Positions 38,161 to 48,281 of a stretch of 64,000 nt of DNA are shown here, one piece after another. The stretch comes from an uncultured Colwellia sp. Its GTDB lineage: Bacteria; Pseudomonadota; Gammaproteobacteria; Enterobacterales; Alteromonadaceae. The notes under the pieces are model-generated. The model worked only from the letters and a program-made list of their open reading frames with translations. It had not been told where the DNA came from and did no database searches. Every line of letters begins with the position of its first letter. Position 1 is the first letter of the stretch. A program made the position numbers and the translations under genes. The DNA lies in NCBI GenBank assembly GCA_913062815.1, contig CAJXWZ010000002.1, forward strand, positions 1-64,000, written 5' to 3'.

Positions 38161-39564
38161 ATGAGTGTTTCAGGTTTAAACCGTATTGAGAAAAAAGCAG
38201 CATTTTCTCTCGCCAGTGTCTTTGGCGTGCGAATGCTCGGTCTTTTTATGATCTTGCCCGTTTTTGCTATTTATGGAGAGCAATTAACCGGTTATAGCCC
38301 GATGTGGCTTGGCCTTGCCATTGGCGCTTACGGTTTAACTCAAGCGTTATTACAAATTCCAATGGGCATTCTCTCAGATAAATATGGCCGCAAACCGGTA
38401 ATATTGGCTGGTTTAGTGGTGTTTCTCATTGGCAGTGTGGTAGCTGCATTGTCTACGAGTATTTATGGCGTGGTTATAGGCCGAGCGATTCAAGGCATGG
38501 GAGCCATTGCCAGTGCCATTTTAGCTTTAGCTGCAGATTTGAGTAGAGAAGAGCAACGACCCAAGGTGATGGCAACCATTGGTATGTTCATTGGCTTATC
38601 GTTCACTTTTGCAATGATTTTAGGGCCAATAGTTGCTGATGCTTTTGGTTTAAGCGGCTTATTTTGGTTCACCGGTTTTTTAACACTACTTGCCATGTTG
38701 ATGATTCAGTTTATGGTGCCATATTCTGTCAGTAAAGCGCCTCGGGGGGATAGTGTGGCATTGCCTGAGCAAATCGCCAGATTGATTCGCCACCCACAGT
38801 TATCACGTTTGAACTGGGGAGTGTTTATTTTACATATGGCTTTAACTGCTTGTTTTGTCACCTTGCCAAAGCAGTTTGTGGCCAGTGGTTTAGCCTTAGA
38901 AAATCATTGGCAAATTTATTTACCGACCTTAATAGGCTCTTTCTTTTTGATGGTGCCATTTATGATTGTCGCCATGAAAAAACAACAAGAAAAGCCAATG
39001 TTTAGTGGCGCTGTTGCTTTGCTGACCCTTGCTTTATTTCTATTGTGGCTGTTACCTAATGGCTTTTGGAGTTTAATATTATCAGTGGTGCTATTTTTTA
39101 CCGCATTTAACTACTTAGAAGCGACTATGCCTTCTATTTTATCAAGGCTTGCTCCTGCTGGTGTTAAAGGTAGCGTTATGGGAATTTATTCCAGTAGTCA
39201 ATTTTTAGGGGCATTTGTTGGCGGTATTGTTGGTGGTTTTGTGGCGAGTCGCTTCGGTGAAAATAGCATCTTTTTAGTGATGGCGTTAGTGAGTTTATGC
39301 TGGCTAATACTTAGCTTTGGCATGCAAAAATTGAAGAAATCGAAAAGTTTTAGTTTCGCCACTACCATTAATTGCGAAGAAAAGGCTGATGAAGTGGCTG
39401 AGTTATTAATCAATATGGCGGGTGTGATTGAAGCAACTGTAGTACATGATGAAATTACCACTAATTCAGGTCAACAAAGTGCAGCGGTAGCTTATTTAAA
39501 AGTTGATGATAAAACAGTAGATTTACCCGCAATAAAGGCTTTATTACAACAAAAAACAAGTTAA
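38161..39564 (+). CDS. yajR: MFS transporter with C-terminal YAM domain, YajR-like
   Basis: A 467-residue major-facilitator transporter. Twelve membrane helices are followed by a soluble ferredoxin-like YAM domain (about 398-465), the arrangement of E. coli YajR. Motif A is GILSDKYGRKPVIL; GRAIQGMGAIASA and FLGAFVGGIVGGF-like GxxxG helices also match. YajR is a proton-driven drug or metabolite antiporter with no settled substrate. The gene appears monocistronic. Confidence 0.9.
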   Translation: MSVSGLNRIEKKAAFSLASVFGVRMLGLFMILPVFAIYGEQLTGYSPMWLGLAIGAYGLTQALLQIPMGILSDKYGRKPVILAGLVVFLIGSVVAALSTSIYGVVIGRAIQGMGAIASAILALAADLSREEQRPKVMATIGMFIGLSFTFAMILGPIVADAFGLSGLFWFTGFLTLLAMLMIQFMVPYSVSKAPRGDSVALPEQIARLIRHPQLSRLNWGVFILHMALTACFVTLPKQFVASGLALENHWQIYLPTLIGSFFLMVPFMIVAMKKQQEKPMFSGAVALLTLALFLLWLLPNGFWSLILSVVLFFTAFNYLEATMPSILSRLAPAGVKGSVMGIYSSSQFLGAFVGGIVGGFVASRFGENSIFLVMALVSLCWLILSFGMQKLKKSKSFSFATTINCEEKADEVAELLINMAGVIEATVVHDEITTNSGQQSAAVAYLKVDDKTVDLPAIKALLQQKTS

Positions 39565-39775
39565 TAGTGTTATATAGAAAACTGTTAATTTGTTTATTAG
39601 CTAAGTGATATGTATAAAAACAGATACTTTATTGACTATAAATATAATGCTCATCGTGACTGTGTTGTCTCAATATTTGCACGTCTTGTCGCAAATTCCT
39701 GCTTTTTTTGCTGTTTGTTATACAGTTATTTACTCAAAAAATAAGCTAGAATCAATAATATGATGTTAAATAATT

Positions 39776-40900
39776 ATGATTAACGTTATGAATGAACCCT
39801 ATACTGAAGGCTTACTTGAATTAGAGCCACAAGCCTTTTCGAAACAAAGTCATCAATTTTGGACTTTGCAAATTGCAGGTTGGCTTGGTTATGCCGTCAT
39901 CGTTTTTTTAGCTATTATTCGTCCGCAGCTTACCGATCCTAATTTTAATTTGTCAGGACAAATTCTCAATCTTGCCGTTGAAACTAGCAGTGGCTTTGTC
40001 TTGTCTTATTTTCAATGGTTATTGATTCGACGCCTAGTCCATCTTCCCTTAAAGAAAATGTTGCTATTTAGTTTCTTTTCGGCGGCGGTGTTGGGAATAA
40101 TTTACAACATTATCAAAATTAGTTCGTTTAAAGTGATTGTTTATCACCAACAGTGGAATGAAGCGTGGAATATGTTGGAGTTTGGTGGTTGGTTGATGTT
40201 CTCATTAACCACCATGGGCGTATGGACTTCAATCTTTTTTATCATGTTATACAACACCAAATTGCAAAAAGAACATGAAATGCTCCTCAGAGCGCAAACT
40301 TCGGCGAAAGACGCCCAGCTGCAAATGCTGAGGTATCAGTTAAATCCCCATTTTATGTTTAATACCTTGAATGCCATCTCAACGCTCATTTATAAAAATG
40401 ACAATGAAAAAGCCAATGAAATGCTAGACAAGCTGTGTGAGTTTTTCCGTTATTCTTTAGATAATAATGCCATAAGTAAAACAAGCCTAGACAAAGAGTT
40501 GCAATTGCTCGACTTATATTTGTCTATTGAAAAAGTCAGATTTGCTGACAGGTTAACTATACATAGAAAAGTGAGTAGCACCGTTTTAAAATGCCAAGTG
40601 CCTAGCATGCTATTGCAACCGTTAGTCGAAAACTCAATTAAATATGCCATCGAACCGAGAAAGGAAGGTGGCAGTGTTACCATTAGTGCAGCTAAGCAAG
40701 GCGAACGCTTAATTATTGAAGTATTAGATAACGGTGATGGTCAACACAAAACAGTCAGTAATGGCTTTGGCATTGGCATGAGCAATACTAAAGCGCGATT
40801 AGATGCTATGTTTAATGGCGACTATGAAATAAAGATTTCAGAAAATGACCACCAAGGTATCTCCGTGCTTATATCTGTTCCTTTTGAGAAGCAATCATGA
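39776..40900 (+). CDS. LytS/YehU-type sensor histidine kinase
   Basis: A 374-residue membrane kinase of the His_kinase (LytS) class. Four membrane helices (about 33-50, 66-84, 97-118, 138-160) precede a coiled segment and the phosphoacceptor H192 in QLNPHFMFNTLNA. An HATPase domain follows (LVENSIKYAIEP, DNGDG, GIGMSN). It overlaps its response regulator by 4 bases, making a clear pair. The next genes are the laminarin locus, 260 bases downstream, so control of that locus is a reasonable guess. Confidence 0.93.
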   Translation: MINVMNEPYTEGLLELEPQAFSKQSHQFWTLQIAGWLGYAVIVFLAIIRPQLTDPNFNLSGQILNLAVETSSGFVLSYFQWLLIRRLVHLPLKKMLLFSFFSAAVLGIIYNIIKISSFKVIVYHQQWNEAWNMLEFGGWLMFSLTTMGVWTSIFFIMLYNTKLQKEHEMLLRAQTSAKDAQLQMLRYQLNPHFMFNTLNAISTLIYKNDNEKANEMLDKLCEFFRYSLDNNAISKTSLDKELQLLDLYLSIEKVRFADRLTIHRKVSSTVLKCQVPSMLLQPLVENSIKYAIEPRKEGGSVTISAAKQGERLIIEVLDNGDGQHKTVSNGFGIGMSNTKARLDAMFNGDYEIKISENDHQGISVLISVPFEKQS

Positions 40901-41733
40901 ATGACAAAGTGTTAAGTGCAATTATTGTTGATGATGAACCCCTTGCACTTGAAGGCCTAAGGTTACGTCTTGAAAAGATTCCTGAAATTAATGTAATTGC
41001 AGAAGCGAGTGATGGTGATCAGGCTATTGTTTTATGTCATGAGCTTTGCCCGGATGTATTATTTCTTGATTTACGCTTGCCGGGATTAGATGGCATTGAA
41101 GTAGTACAAGCTTTGCAAACTGATATTTTACCTATGATTGTCTTTGTCAGTGCTTATGGTGAATATGCTTTGGATGCATTTGAGTTAAACGCCATTGATT
41201 ACGTATTAAAGCCAGCTAACTTAGGCCGCTTGAAAAAAACCGTTGAGCGACTATTGCAAAAGCATAGTCCAGTTAATACCAATAAAGAACGAGATAAATT
41301 TAAGCTATTACAAGCACTGGGAGAGACCTCAGGTATAGCTATCTCAGAATTAGAAAACTGGTTAGAAACAGACCAACCATTGCCAACCTCTTTTTGCCAA
41401 GAATTGGTGATTAAAAATAGTGATAATGAGAAAGTCTTTTTACCCGTAAGTGCCATTCGTTGGATTGATGCTGCAGGGGACTATATGTGTGTTCACACAG
41501 ATAAAGAAACGCATATTGTGCGTATCACCATGAAAAAGCTCGAAAGCCAATTAGACGAACGGGTATTCAAGCGCATACATAAATCCACGTTAGTCAATAT
41601 TCATTGTATTAAAAGCATTCGCGCCTTGCGTAACAGCGAAAGTGTACTTGAACTTGGCGAAGATATTCACCTTAAAGTCAGCCGCAACTATAGTTCTGCT
41701 ATTCAAGCCTTGCTTGAGTCTAAACAATTATAA
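40897..41733 (+). CDS. LytTR-family response regulator
   Basis: A 278-residue regulator. The receiver (1-125) has D11-D12-D13-like acidic residues in IIVDDEPLA and phosphoacceptor D58 in LFLDLRLPGLDG. The C-terminal LytTR DNA-binding domain (about 170-275) shows IRWIDAAGDYMCVHT and FKRIHKSTLVNI. LytTR proteins bind imperfect direct repeats upstream of target promoters. It is translationally coupled to the kinase and is the last regulator before the glucan locus. No confident LytTR site was found by eye in 41734-41993. Confidence 0.94.
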   Translation: MNDKVLSAIIVDDEPLALEGLRLRLEKIPEINVIAEASDGDQAIVLCHELCPDVLFLDLRLPGLDGIEVVQALQTDILPMIVFVSAYGEYALDAFELNAIDYVLKPANLGRLKKTVERLLQKHSPVNTNKERDKFKLLQALGETSGIAISELENWLETDQPLPTSFCQELVIKNSDNEKVFLPVSAIRWIDAAGDYMCVHTDKETHIVRITMKKLESQLDERVFKRIHKSTLVNIHCIKSIRALRNSESVLELGEDIHLKVSRNYSSAIQALLESKQL

Positions 41734-41993
41734 CTTTCTGATAAACAAGTTGACGTGTTTTTGTCTCGCTTCAGCTTACTTTGATAACTAAAAGTAGCCA
41801 TACCTCGTTAATGTCACCTGACACCGCATTTCAATTGTAACCCCCATCGCCTTGGCACAAGATGATGCTAGGGGATAGCTTATACGCACTCTCATTTTCT
41901 AGCGTATGACTATTTAACTATCAAAAGCTTTACTGAATAAATAACAATTAGAAAATATTCAAGAGCGAAAGTTAAGTAATTGGAAATCAAATT

Positions 41994-44900
41994 ATGATAA
42001 AAGTTGCAAAAAAGCTGACAAAATATTGTGTCTTGCTCTCAGCCGCATCACTGCTTGGTTGCGGTGGTAGTGTTGAAACTAAAACAGATTCAAGCAAAAT
42101 TGATGCTCAACTACCAGTAAGCGACTGGGAATTAGTGTGGAGTGATGAATTTGAAGGTAGTGCTATTGATGCCAATAATTGGACTCATGAAGTCAACTGT
42201 TGGGGCGGTGGTAACAACGAAAAACAATGTTACACAGAAGGTGAGCAAAACTCATTTGTCAGTGATGGCTCACTTAAATTAGTCGCGCTGCCTGCTGAAG
42301 AAGGTGCTGAACTACCTTATACCTCTGCACGAATGATCAGTAAAAATAAAGCGGATTTTAAATATGGTCGTTTTGAAATAAAAGCTAAAATGCCATTTGG
42401 TCAGGGAAGTTTCCCGGCATTTTGGATGATGCCTACTGATGAAACTTACGGTGGTTGGCCAAAATCCGGTGAAATTGACATTCTTGAATCAATTAATCTT
42501 AAAACCGTTAATGATGAAGGAGTTGTAGAAAATAATGTTCATGGCACTTTGCATTACGGTGAAGCATGGCCCAACAACGCTCACTCAGGAAAGGCGTATA
42601 GTTTACCTGAAGGAGCAAGTCCCGCCGATGATTTCCATGTTTATGCTATTGAATGGCAAGAAGGTGAGATTCGCTGGTATGTAGACGGTTATTTATATCA
42701 AACGCAACGTCAATCTCAAGTACGCTATAACTCTAAAGATGAAGCGGTTGGTTTATCACACCGAGGTTGGTTTGCCGAGTACTTTGATGCGGTATCGGGT
42801 GAGTTAACGATACATTGGGATAAGGCTCCTTATGACCAACAATTCTTTATGATTTTAAATAATGCTGTTGGTGGTGACTGGGCTGAGAACTCTAATGATA
42901 TGGGTATCGATGCTAGCGCCTATGAAAATGGTCAAACATTTGAGATAGATTATATTCGTGTATACCAATGTAACCAAAACCCAGATACAGGCAAAGGTTG
43001 TGAAACCCTACGCGGTGGTTATGACAGCACTGATGATGCGTTAGTAGAAGGTAAGGCGCCAATCCCTTCACCTCCTTCAGTTGCACTACCACAAGATTTA
43101 GCTATTTTCTCAGGTAGTATTAACCCTAACTGGCCGGCATGGGATTGCTGTGGTGGTTCAACTCCAACCGTTGTTGAAGATGACACTATGGGAAGCGTTA
43201 TGGAATTTTCTGTTGGCGCACAGCCAACGGTAAATGGTTTTATCTCTCGTGAAGAATTTATCGATGAAACGGGCACACCAAGTCCATTTGACGCTTCACC
43301 AGCAATTGCTACCGGTTCAGTGCGTTTTGATATGAACATGGTAAACGCGCCTAATGATGCATCCGCAACCTGGATGTTCAAAATGGAAAGCTCAGAAGGG
43401 ACAACGGCGGTAGAGATTCCTCTCACTGACAGTTCTGAAGGTGTCGCACCTGTTGCGGGTGAATGGCAAACCTTTACTTTCCCATTACAAATGTTAGCAG
43501 ACGCAGGTTTAGACTTGAGTGCGATTGATGTATTGATGATATTCCCTGCATGGGGTGCTGGTGAAGGTGCCGTTTATCGTATGGCGAATGTTGAGATTGA
43601 TTCGGGTGTAAACACGGCTTCAGCTCAATTGGTGTTATTTGAAGATGAACAAAACCCAAGCTGGCCAATGTGGGATTGTTGCGGTGGCTCAACACCTGTT
43701 GTTGAAACAGATGATGAAGCACATGGCGCAGTTGCAGAGTTTGCTATTGGTGCTTCACCAACCGTTATGGGCTTTATTTCTAGAGAAGGAAATACTGATC
43801 AACCTGCACCTTTTGATGCTTCAAGTATTTTATCCAACGGGGTAGCGCAATTTGAAATGAAAGTAACGGCTATGCCGGGCGATGGAAGTGCTGCATGGAT
43901 GTTTAAAGTTGAATCAGATAATGGTGATACAGCAGTAGAGTTACCATTAACAGATAGCATCGAAGGTGTCGCACCAAGTGCTGATCAATGGCAAACCTAT
44001 ACTTTCAATCTCGCTGATTTAGCCAATGCTGGCTTAGACGTAAGTGCTATTGATGTGGTGATGATATTCCCTGCTTGGGGCGCTGGAGAAGGTGCTGTTT
44101 ACCGTGTCGATAATGCAAAAATGTATGATCCAAATGCTGATAGCGGCTTCACAGGACATGTTCTGTTTGATGAGCAAGCGAGAGACAGTTGGAGTATTTG
44201 GGATTGTTGTGGTGGCTCAACACCAACATTAGAAAACGATGATACTGAACATGGCATGACTGCTGAGTTTGTTATTGGCGCCTCACCAACAGTTATGGGC
44301 TTATTAGCAGATGATGATGTTTACTTAGATGCTGCTAGCTTAGTTAGTAACGGTGTTGTGCAATTTGAAATGAAGGTAGTGAATGCACCTAATGATACTA
44401 GTGCTGCTTGGGTCTTTAAAATTGAAGCTGGCGATGCTAGCTCAGCAGTTGAACTTGAACTAACTGCTAGTCAAGAAGGCGCTGCGCCAGTAGTAGGACA
44501 ATGGCAAACATACACCTATTCATTACAGTCTCTTTTCGATGCAGGTTTAGACCTAAGTGCAATAGATGTGCTTATGGTATTCCCTGCTTGGGGTACTGGT
44601 GAAGGGGCAGTCTATCGATTAGATAACGTGATGATTTATGATCCCAGTAGTGTACCTACACCACAAGGTCTAACTATCTATGATGATGCACAACACGCAG
44701 AGTGGTCAATTTGGGACTGTTGCGGTGGCTCTACACCAACTGAAGAGCAAGATGATGCAAGCCATAACATGGTAGCAGAGTTTGTTATTGGTGCTTCGCC
44801 AACCGTTATGGGATTTTTAGCGGATGACGATGTTTATTATGACGCCAGTGCAATCCTAGCAAATGGTGTAGTGAAGTTTGATCTAAAAGTCGTTAACGCA

Positions 44901-45161
44901 CCTAATGATGCTGCCGCTGCCTGGGTATTCAAAATTGAATCAGGTGATGCTAGCTCTGCCGTTGAACTAGCGTTAAGCGCCAACCAAGAAGGTGTAGAAC
45001 CAGTGGTTGGTGAGTGGCAAACCTACACATATTCTTTACAAGCTTTATTTGATGCAGGCCTCGATATTAGTTCACTTGATGTCTTGATGGTTTTCCCTGC
45101 TTGGGGAACGGGAGAAGGTGCTGTTTATCGTATTGATAATGTAGCGATAACAGCGCAATAA
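41994..45161 (+). CDS. GH16 laminarinase lipoprotein with four tandem accessory modules
   Basis: A 1055-residue secreted endo-beta-1,3-glucanase. The signal peptide ends in a lipobox (LLGC, lipidated C23), so it is membrane-anchored, probably on the cell surface. The GH16 domain (about 37-340) holds the catalytic motif GEIDILE with nucleophile E160 and acid/base E165. After a short proline-rich linker come four modules of 171-177 residues, each opening with WDCCGGSTP (W383, W560, W736, W907) and closing with FPAWGxGEGAVYRxxNV. The modules are probably galactose-binding-like beta-sandwich carbohydrate-binding domains. Modules 3 and 4 are most alike, suggesting recent duplication. It is the first gene of the glucan locus. 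Confidence 0.93.
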   Translation: MIKVAKKLTKYCVLLSAASLLGCGGSVETKTDSSKIDAQLPVSDWELVWSDEFEGSAIDANNWTHEVNCWGGGNNEKQCYTEGEQNSFVSDGSLKLVALPAEEGAELPYTSARMISKNKADFKYGRFEIKAKMPFGQGSFPAFWMMPTDETYGGWPKSGEIDILESINLKTVNDEGVVENNVHGTLHYGEAWPNNAHSGKAYSLPEGASPADDFHVYAIEWQEGEIRWYVDGYLYQTQRQSQVRYNSKDEAVGLSHRGWFAEYFDAVSGELTIHWDKAPYDQQFFMILNNAVGGDWAENSNDMGIDASAYENGQTFEIDYIRVYQCNQNPDTGKGCETLRGGYDSTDDALVEGKAPIPSPPSVALPQDLAIFSGSINPNWPAWDCCGGSTPTVVEDDTMGSVMEFSVGAQPTVNGFISREEFIDETGTPSPFDASPAIATGSVRFDMNMVNAPNDASATWMFKMESSEGTTAVEIPLTDSSEGVAPVAGEWQTFTFPLQMLADAGLDLSAIDVLMIFPAWGAGEGAVYRMANVEIDSGVNTASAQLVLFEDEQNPSWPMWDCCGGSTPVVETDDEAHGAVAEFAIGASPTVMGFISREGNTDQPAPFDASSILSNGVAQFEMKVTAMPGDGSAAWMFKVESDNGDTAVELPLTDSIEGVAPSADQWQTYTFNLADLANAGLDVSAIDVVMIFPAWGAGEGAVYRVDNAKMYDPNADSGFTGHVLFDEQARDSWSIWDCCGGSTPTLENDDTEHGMTAEFVIGASPTVMGLLADDDVYLDAASLVSNGVVQFEMKVVNAPNDTSAAWVFKIEAGDASSAVELELTASQEGAAPVVGQWQTYTYSLQSLFDAGLDLSAIDVLMVFPAWGTGEGAVYRLDNVMIYDPSSVPTPQGLTIYDDAQHAEWSIWDCCGGSTPTEEQDDASHNMVAEFVIGASPTVMGFLADDDVYYDASAILANGVVKFDLKVVNAPNDAAAAWVFKIESGDASSAVELALSANQEGVEPVVGEWQTYTYSLQALFDAGLDISSLDVLMVFPAWGTGEGAVYRIDNVAITAQ
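43092..45161 (+). repeat. Four tandem protein-coding modules in the GH16 gene
   Basis: Repeat units start near 43092, 43624, 44158 and 44671 and are 490-530 bases long. Each encodes one WDCCGGSTP module. They have diverged at the DNA level, with units 3 and 4 sharing the longest identical protein stretches (VVNAPND, GDASSAVEL, PAWGTGEGAVYR). Confidence 0.9.
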
Positions 45162-45172
45162 ACTCCTTGATT

Positions 45173-45215
45173 AAAAAATTGTGCGGCACAGAACTTTTAA
45201 AAGTGCCGCGATTTT
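45173..45215 (+). terminator. Hairpin/terminator between GH16 and TonB-dependent receptor genes
   Basis: GCGGCAC (45183-45189) pairs with GTGCCGC (45203-45209), flanked by an A-run before and GATTTTT after. It starts 12 bases past the GH16 stop and ends 32 bases before the receptor ATG, so it may set the ratio of the two products. Confidence 0.65.
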
Positions 45216-45246
45216 TAACTACTCATATAAACAAAGTAGGATAAAC

Positions 45247-48222
45247 ATGAAACATTCAAATTTTTCAAAAAAACGCTTAGCCGTTTATATCTCTGCAGCA
45301 TTGACTGCAGGTGCAAATTTCAACCTTATGGCAGCAGAAGCGGCTGTAAATGAAGTAAAAGAAAAAGAAAAAGAAGTCGAAGTTATTGAAGTACAGGGTA
45401 TTCGTGGCAGCTTAACGCGGGCGATGAACCTAAAAAGAGATATGTCAGGGGTTGTTGATGCTATCTCCTCAGAAGAAATGGGTAAATTTCCAGATAGTAA
45501 TTTAGCTGAATCATTACAACGTATTACGGGTGTATCAGTGAGCCGTAGTAATGGTGAAGGGAGTGAAATCACCGTACGTGGTTTTGGTCCAGATTTTAAC
45601 CTAGTGACCCTGAACGGCAGACAGATGCCGGGTACGGGTAATAGTCGCTCATTTAAATTTGAGAACCTTGCATCAGACGGCGTTTCTGCATTAGAAGTAT
45701 ATAAAACCGCTAGAGCTGATAAACCAACCGGTGGCCTTGGTGCCACGGTAAACATTGTGACAATGAAGCCACTGTCGAGTCCAGGTCAGAAAATGTCTAT
45801 TTCAACGAAAGCTATTCATGATAGCTCTAATGTTGAAGGTGACGAGGTAACACCAGAATTCTCCGCACTATATTCAAATACTTTTGCAGATGAAAGCTTA
45901 GGCTTTGCTTTTGCTTTCAATCAGCAACGTAGAGACTTTCAACAACAAAGTGCCAACATTCAAGGGTGGCAAGCCAATGTTGCCTTGCCATCAAACCTTG
46001 ATGAAAGCATGGTGATTGACCCTCGTGCATTAGATGAAGAAGGTAATCGTATTGGCGATCACTTTTTTCCTCGCGACATGAACTATGGTATCAACGATGT
46101 TCAGCGTGAAAGAACTAACGGTTATGTGGTTTTTCAATACGCACCGATAGATGACTTGATCTTAACGCTTGATTATACCGCCTCAAAAGCAATCACGGGT
46201 ACTAACTCAATCGGTTGGGGCATGTGGAACGATTATGGTGGTAATATCAATGGCTATGAATTAGATGAAAATGGTACTGCTGTTTATGCTGATATTAGTG
46301 GCAATGATGGTTCATTTACTACCAGCAGAAATACCACTGAAATAGAAGCTGAATCCATTGGTTTTAATATTGATTGGATTGCTAGTGATACCCTATATTT
46401 TCGCTTAGATTACCATAATTCAACTAATGAAGGTGATAATGGTAAAGATCAAGGCTTAGGTAGTGCTGGTTCATTGGTATTAGGCTCAGATCAATTGAAG
46501 ACCAAAATTTATGACTATCGTACGGGTGATATTCCGCACGCTGAGATCTTATGGAACAACGGCAGCAATGAACTTCCTACCAGCGAAATAGACTCTCATT
46601 TCAGCCAATTCACTCACTCGCCGGGTAAGTCAGAAGTTGAACAATTACAAATTGATGGCACGTGGGAAAATGATGTTTTCGATATTCCCTTGGTTGATAT
46701 CAAGTTTGGCATCGCCCGAACAGAGCAAAAAATAGGTGGTTCAAGTGCTTGGAGTGGTTTAATTGGTGGTTTCTTATTTAACCCTAATTATAGTGCGATG
46801 TTACCCGACGGTATGTTCACGCGCCATGATACCAGTGATTTCTTAGATGCTTTTGACGGTGGCGGTAGCGAACTTTCTCCTCATTACTATTACACCTTCG
46901 ATTTTGACGAACTGGTGGCTCGCTCTGAAGCTTTTTTAACTAATGAGGTGTTAGGTGGCGATGATTACTTCGCAACTACTGCATACCATGACATGGGTAC
47001 GGTAAGTTCCGGCTCAGTGCAAGAAGATACCACCAGTATTTATGTTCAAGGCGCTTTAGAATTTGATGTGTATGATTATCCGGTGCAAGTGAACTTAGGT
47101 GTTCGTTATGAAGAAACTGATGTCACCAGTAGCGTCTTGCAACCTGTGCCTACTACCGTTTGGTGGAAAGGCGGTAGTGAGTGGCACACGCAATACCTAG
47201 CAGGTGAAGATAATTTCTTAGCATTAACCGGCAAACATGATGTATTTCTACCTATGGTAGATATCAAAGTTGATCTTAGCGATGATTTAGTAGGCCGTAT
47301 GTCATGGGGTAAAACCATTGCTAGAGCGCCTTTGGGTAATTTAGCGGGTGGAAGAAGCTTATCTCCAAGCCCTAAAGTTGGCTCTAGAAATGGCGGTGAA
47401 GGCAATACCAACCTTCAACCGTATGAGTCAACTAACTTTGATTTGAGCCTTGAGTATTATTATGGTGATGCCAGTTATGCCTCCGTGGGTTACTTTAGAA
47501 AAGACGTTAAAAACTTTATTGGTAGTCAAATCGTGTCAACTACCATTGAAGGTTTTAATGATATTTACTTAGGTCCTCGTTGGCAGCAAGCGGTATCCGA
47601 TATAGAAGGGCGCGGTGAGCAAGCAACCAATGATGCCGTATTTGCTCAAATTCAAGCGAACGGCTCTACTTTAAATGAACAAGGTTACTTAACGCCTAGC
47701 TCAGACGATCCATTAATGACCTGGGATATTAATCAACCTTTTAATGCCTCAGATGAAAAAACGGTTGAAGGTGTTGAAGTCGCTTTACAACATGTTTTTG
47801 GTGAAAGTGGCTTTGGTGTTGGTGTTAATGCTACTTTTGTTGAGGGCGATGTTGAATTTGATATTGATAGCTTAGATCAGCAAACACCGTTAACAGGTTT
47901 AAGTGACTCAGCTAACTTCCAAGCCTTTTATGAAAAGCATGGCTTATCAGTGAAGTTTACCTATGCGTGGCGTGACGAGTATTTAATTGGTGTTGGCCAA
48001 GATCAAGGCTCATCAGATAACCCACCGCAATTTGCCAAAGAGTTTGGTCAGTTGGATATGAGTGTTAACTATGATGTAACAGAGCACTTCACCGTGTTCT
48101 TTGAAGGTATTAATCTTAATGATGAGACCGAGCAAGGGTATGGTCGTTATGAGGAGCAATTCTTGTTTGCTCGACAATACGGTCCTAGATACACCATAGG
48201 TGCACGTTATAGCTTTAACTAG
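45247..48222 (+). CDS. TonB-dependent outer-membrane receptor (glucan uptake)
   Basis: A 991-residue SusC-like receptor of the gammaproteobacterial carbohydrate type. The start ATG 45247 has TAGGAT upstream; the frame continues further upstream but only through the GH16 terminator. A signal peptide (cut near LMAA-EA) leads to a Lys/Glu stretch, a VIEVQGIRGSL TonB-box-like segment, the plug domain (GVVDAISSEEMGKFPDSNLAESLQRITGVSVSR, short form KFPDSNLAESLQR) and a 22-strand barrel ending in YTIGARYSFN. Its place between GH16 and a sugar permease suggests uptake of beta-1,3-gluco-oligosaccharides. Confidence 0.94.
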   Translation: MKHSNFSKKRLAVYISAALTAGANFNLMAAEAAVNEVKEKEKEVEVIEVQGIRGSLTRAMNLKRDMSGVVDAISSEEMGKFPDSNLAESLQRITGVSVSRSNGEGSEITVRGFGPDFNLVTLNGRQMPGTGNSRSFKFENLASDGVSALEVYKTARADKPTGGLGATVNIVTMKPLSSPGQKMSISTKAIHDSSNVEGDEVTPEFSALYSNTFADESLGFAFAFNQQRRDFQQQSANIQGWQANVALPSNLDESMVIDPRALDEEGNRIGDHFFPRDMNYGINDVQRERTNGYVVFQYAPIDDLILTLDYTASKAITGTNSIGWGMWNDYGGNINGYELDENGTAVYADISGNDGSFTTSRNTTEIEAESIGFNIDWIASDTLYFRLDYHNSTNEGDNGKDQGLGSAGSLVLGSDQLKTKIYDYRTGDIPHAEILWNNGSNELPTSEIDSHFSQFTHSPGKSEVEQLQIDGTWENDVFDIPLVDIKFGIARTEQKIGGSSAWSGLIGGFLFNPNYSAMLPDGMFTRHDTSDFLDAFDGGGSELSPHYYYTFDFDELVARSEAFLTNEVLGGDDYFATTAYHDMGTVSSGSVQEDTTSIYVQGALEFDVYDYPVQVNLGVRYEETDVTSSVLQPVPTTVWWKGGSEWHTQYLAGEDNFLALTGKHDVFLPMVDIKVDLSDDLVGRMSWGKTIARAPLGNLAGGRSLSPSPKVGSRNGGEGNTNLQPYESTNFDLSLEYYYGDASYASVGYFRKDVKNFIGSQIVSTTIEGFNDIYLGPRWQQAVSDIEGRGEQATNDAVFAQIQANGSTLNEQGYLTPSSDDPLMTWDINQPFNASDEKTVEGVEVALQHVFGESGFGVGVNATFVEGDVEFDIDSLDQQTPLTGLSDSANFQAFYEKHGLSVKFTYAWRDEYLIGVGQDQGSSDNPPQFAKEFGQLDMSVNYDVTEHFTVFFEGINLNDETEQGYGRYEEQFLFARQYGPRYTIGARYSFN

Positions 48223-48281
48223 CTATGTTGAAAACTGGTGCACGGTTAAATCAATGCGCTAGTTTTCTCTTTTTTTATGTT

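Noticed and set aside
41886-41930. Inverted repeat ATACGC ... GCGTAT before the GH16 gene
   Set aside because: The arms are only 6 bp with a 14-base gap. LytTR sites are direct repeats, so I do not call it an operator.
43019-43426. Open frame antisense to the GH16 repeat region
   Set aside because: It is shadow coding of the repeat modules, without a start signal.
45181-45246. Upstream extension of the TonB receptor frame
   Set aside because: It runs through the GH16 terminator hairpin. ATG 45247 has a ribosome site and begins a proper signal peptide.
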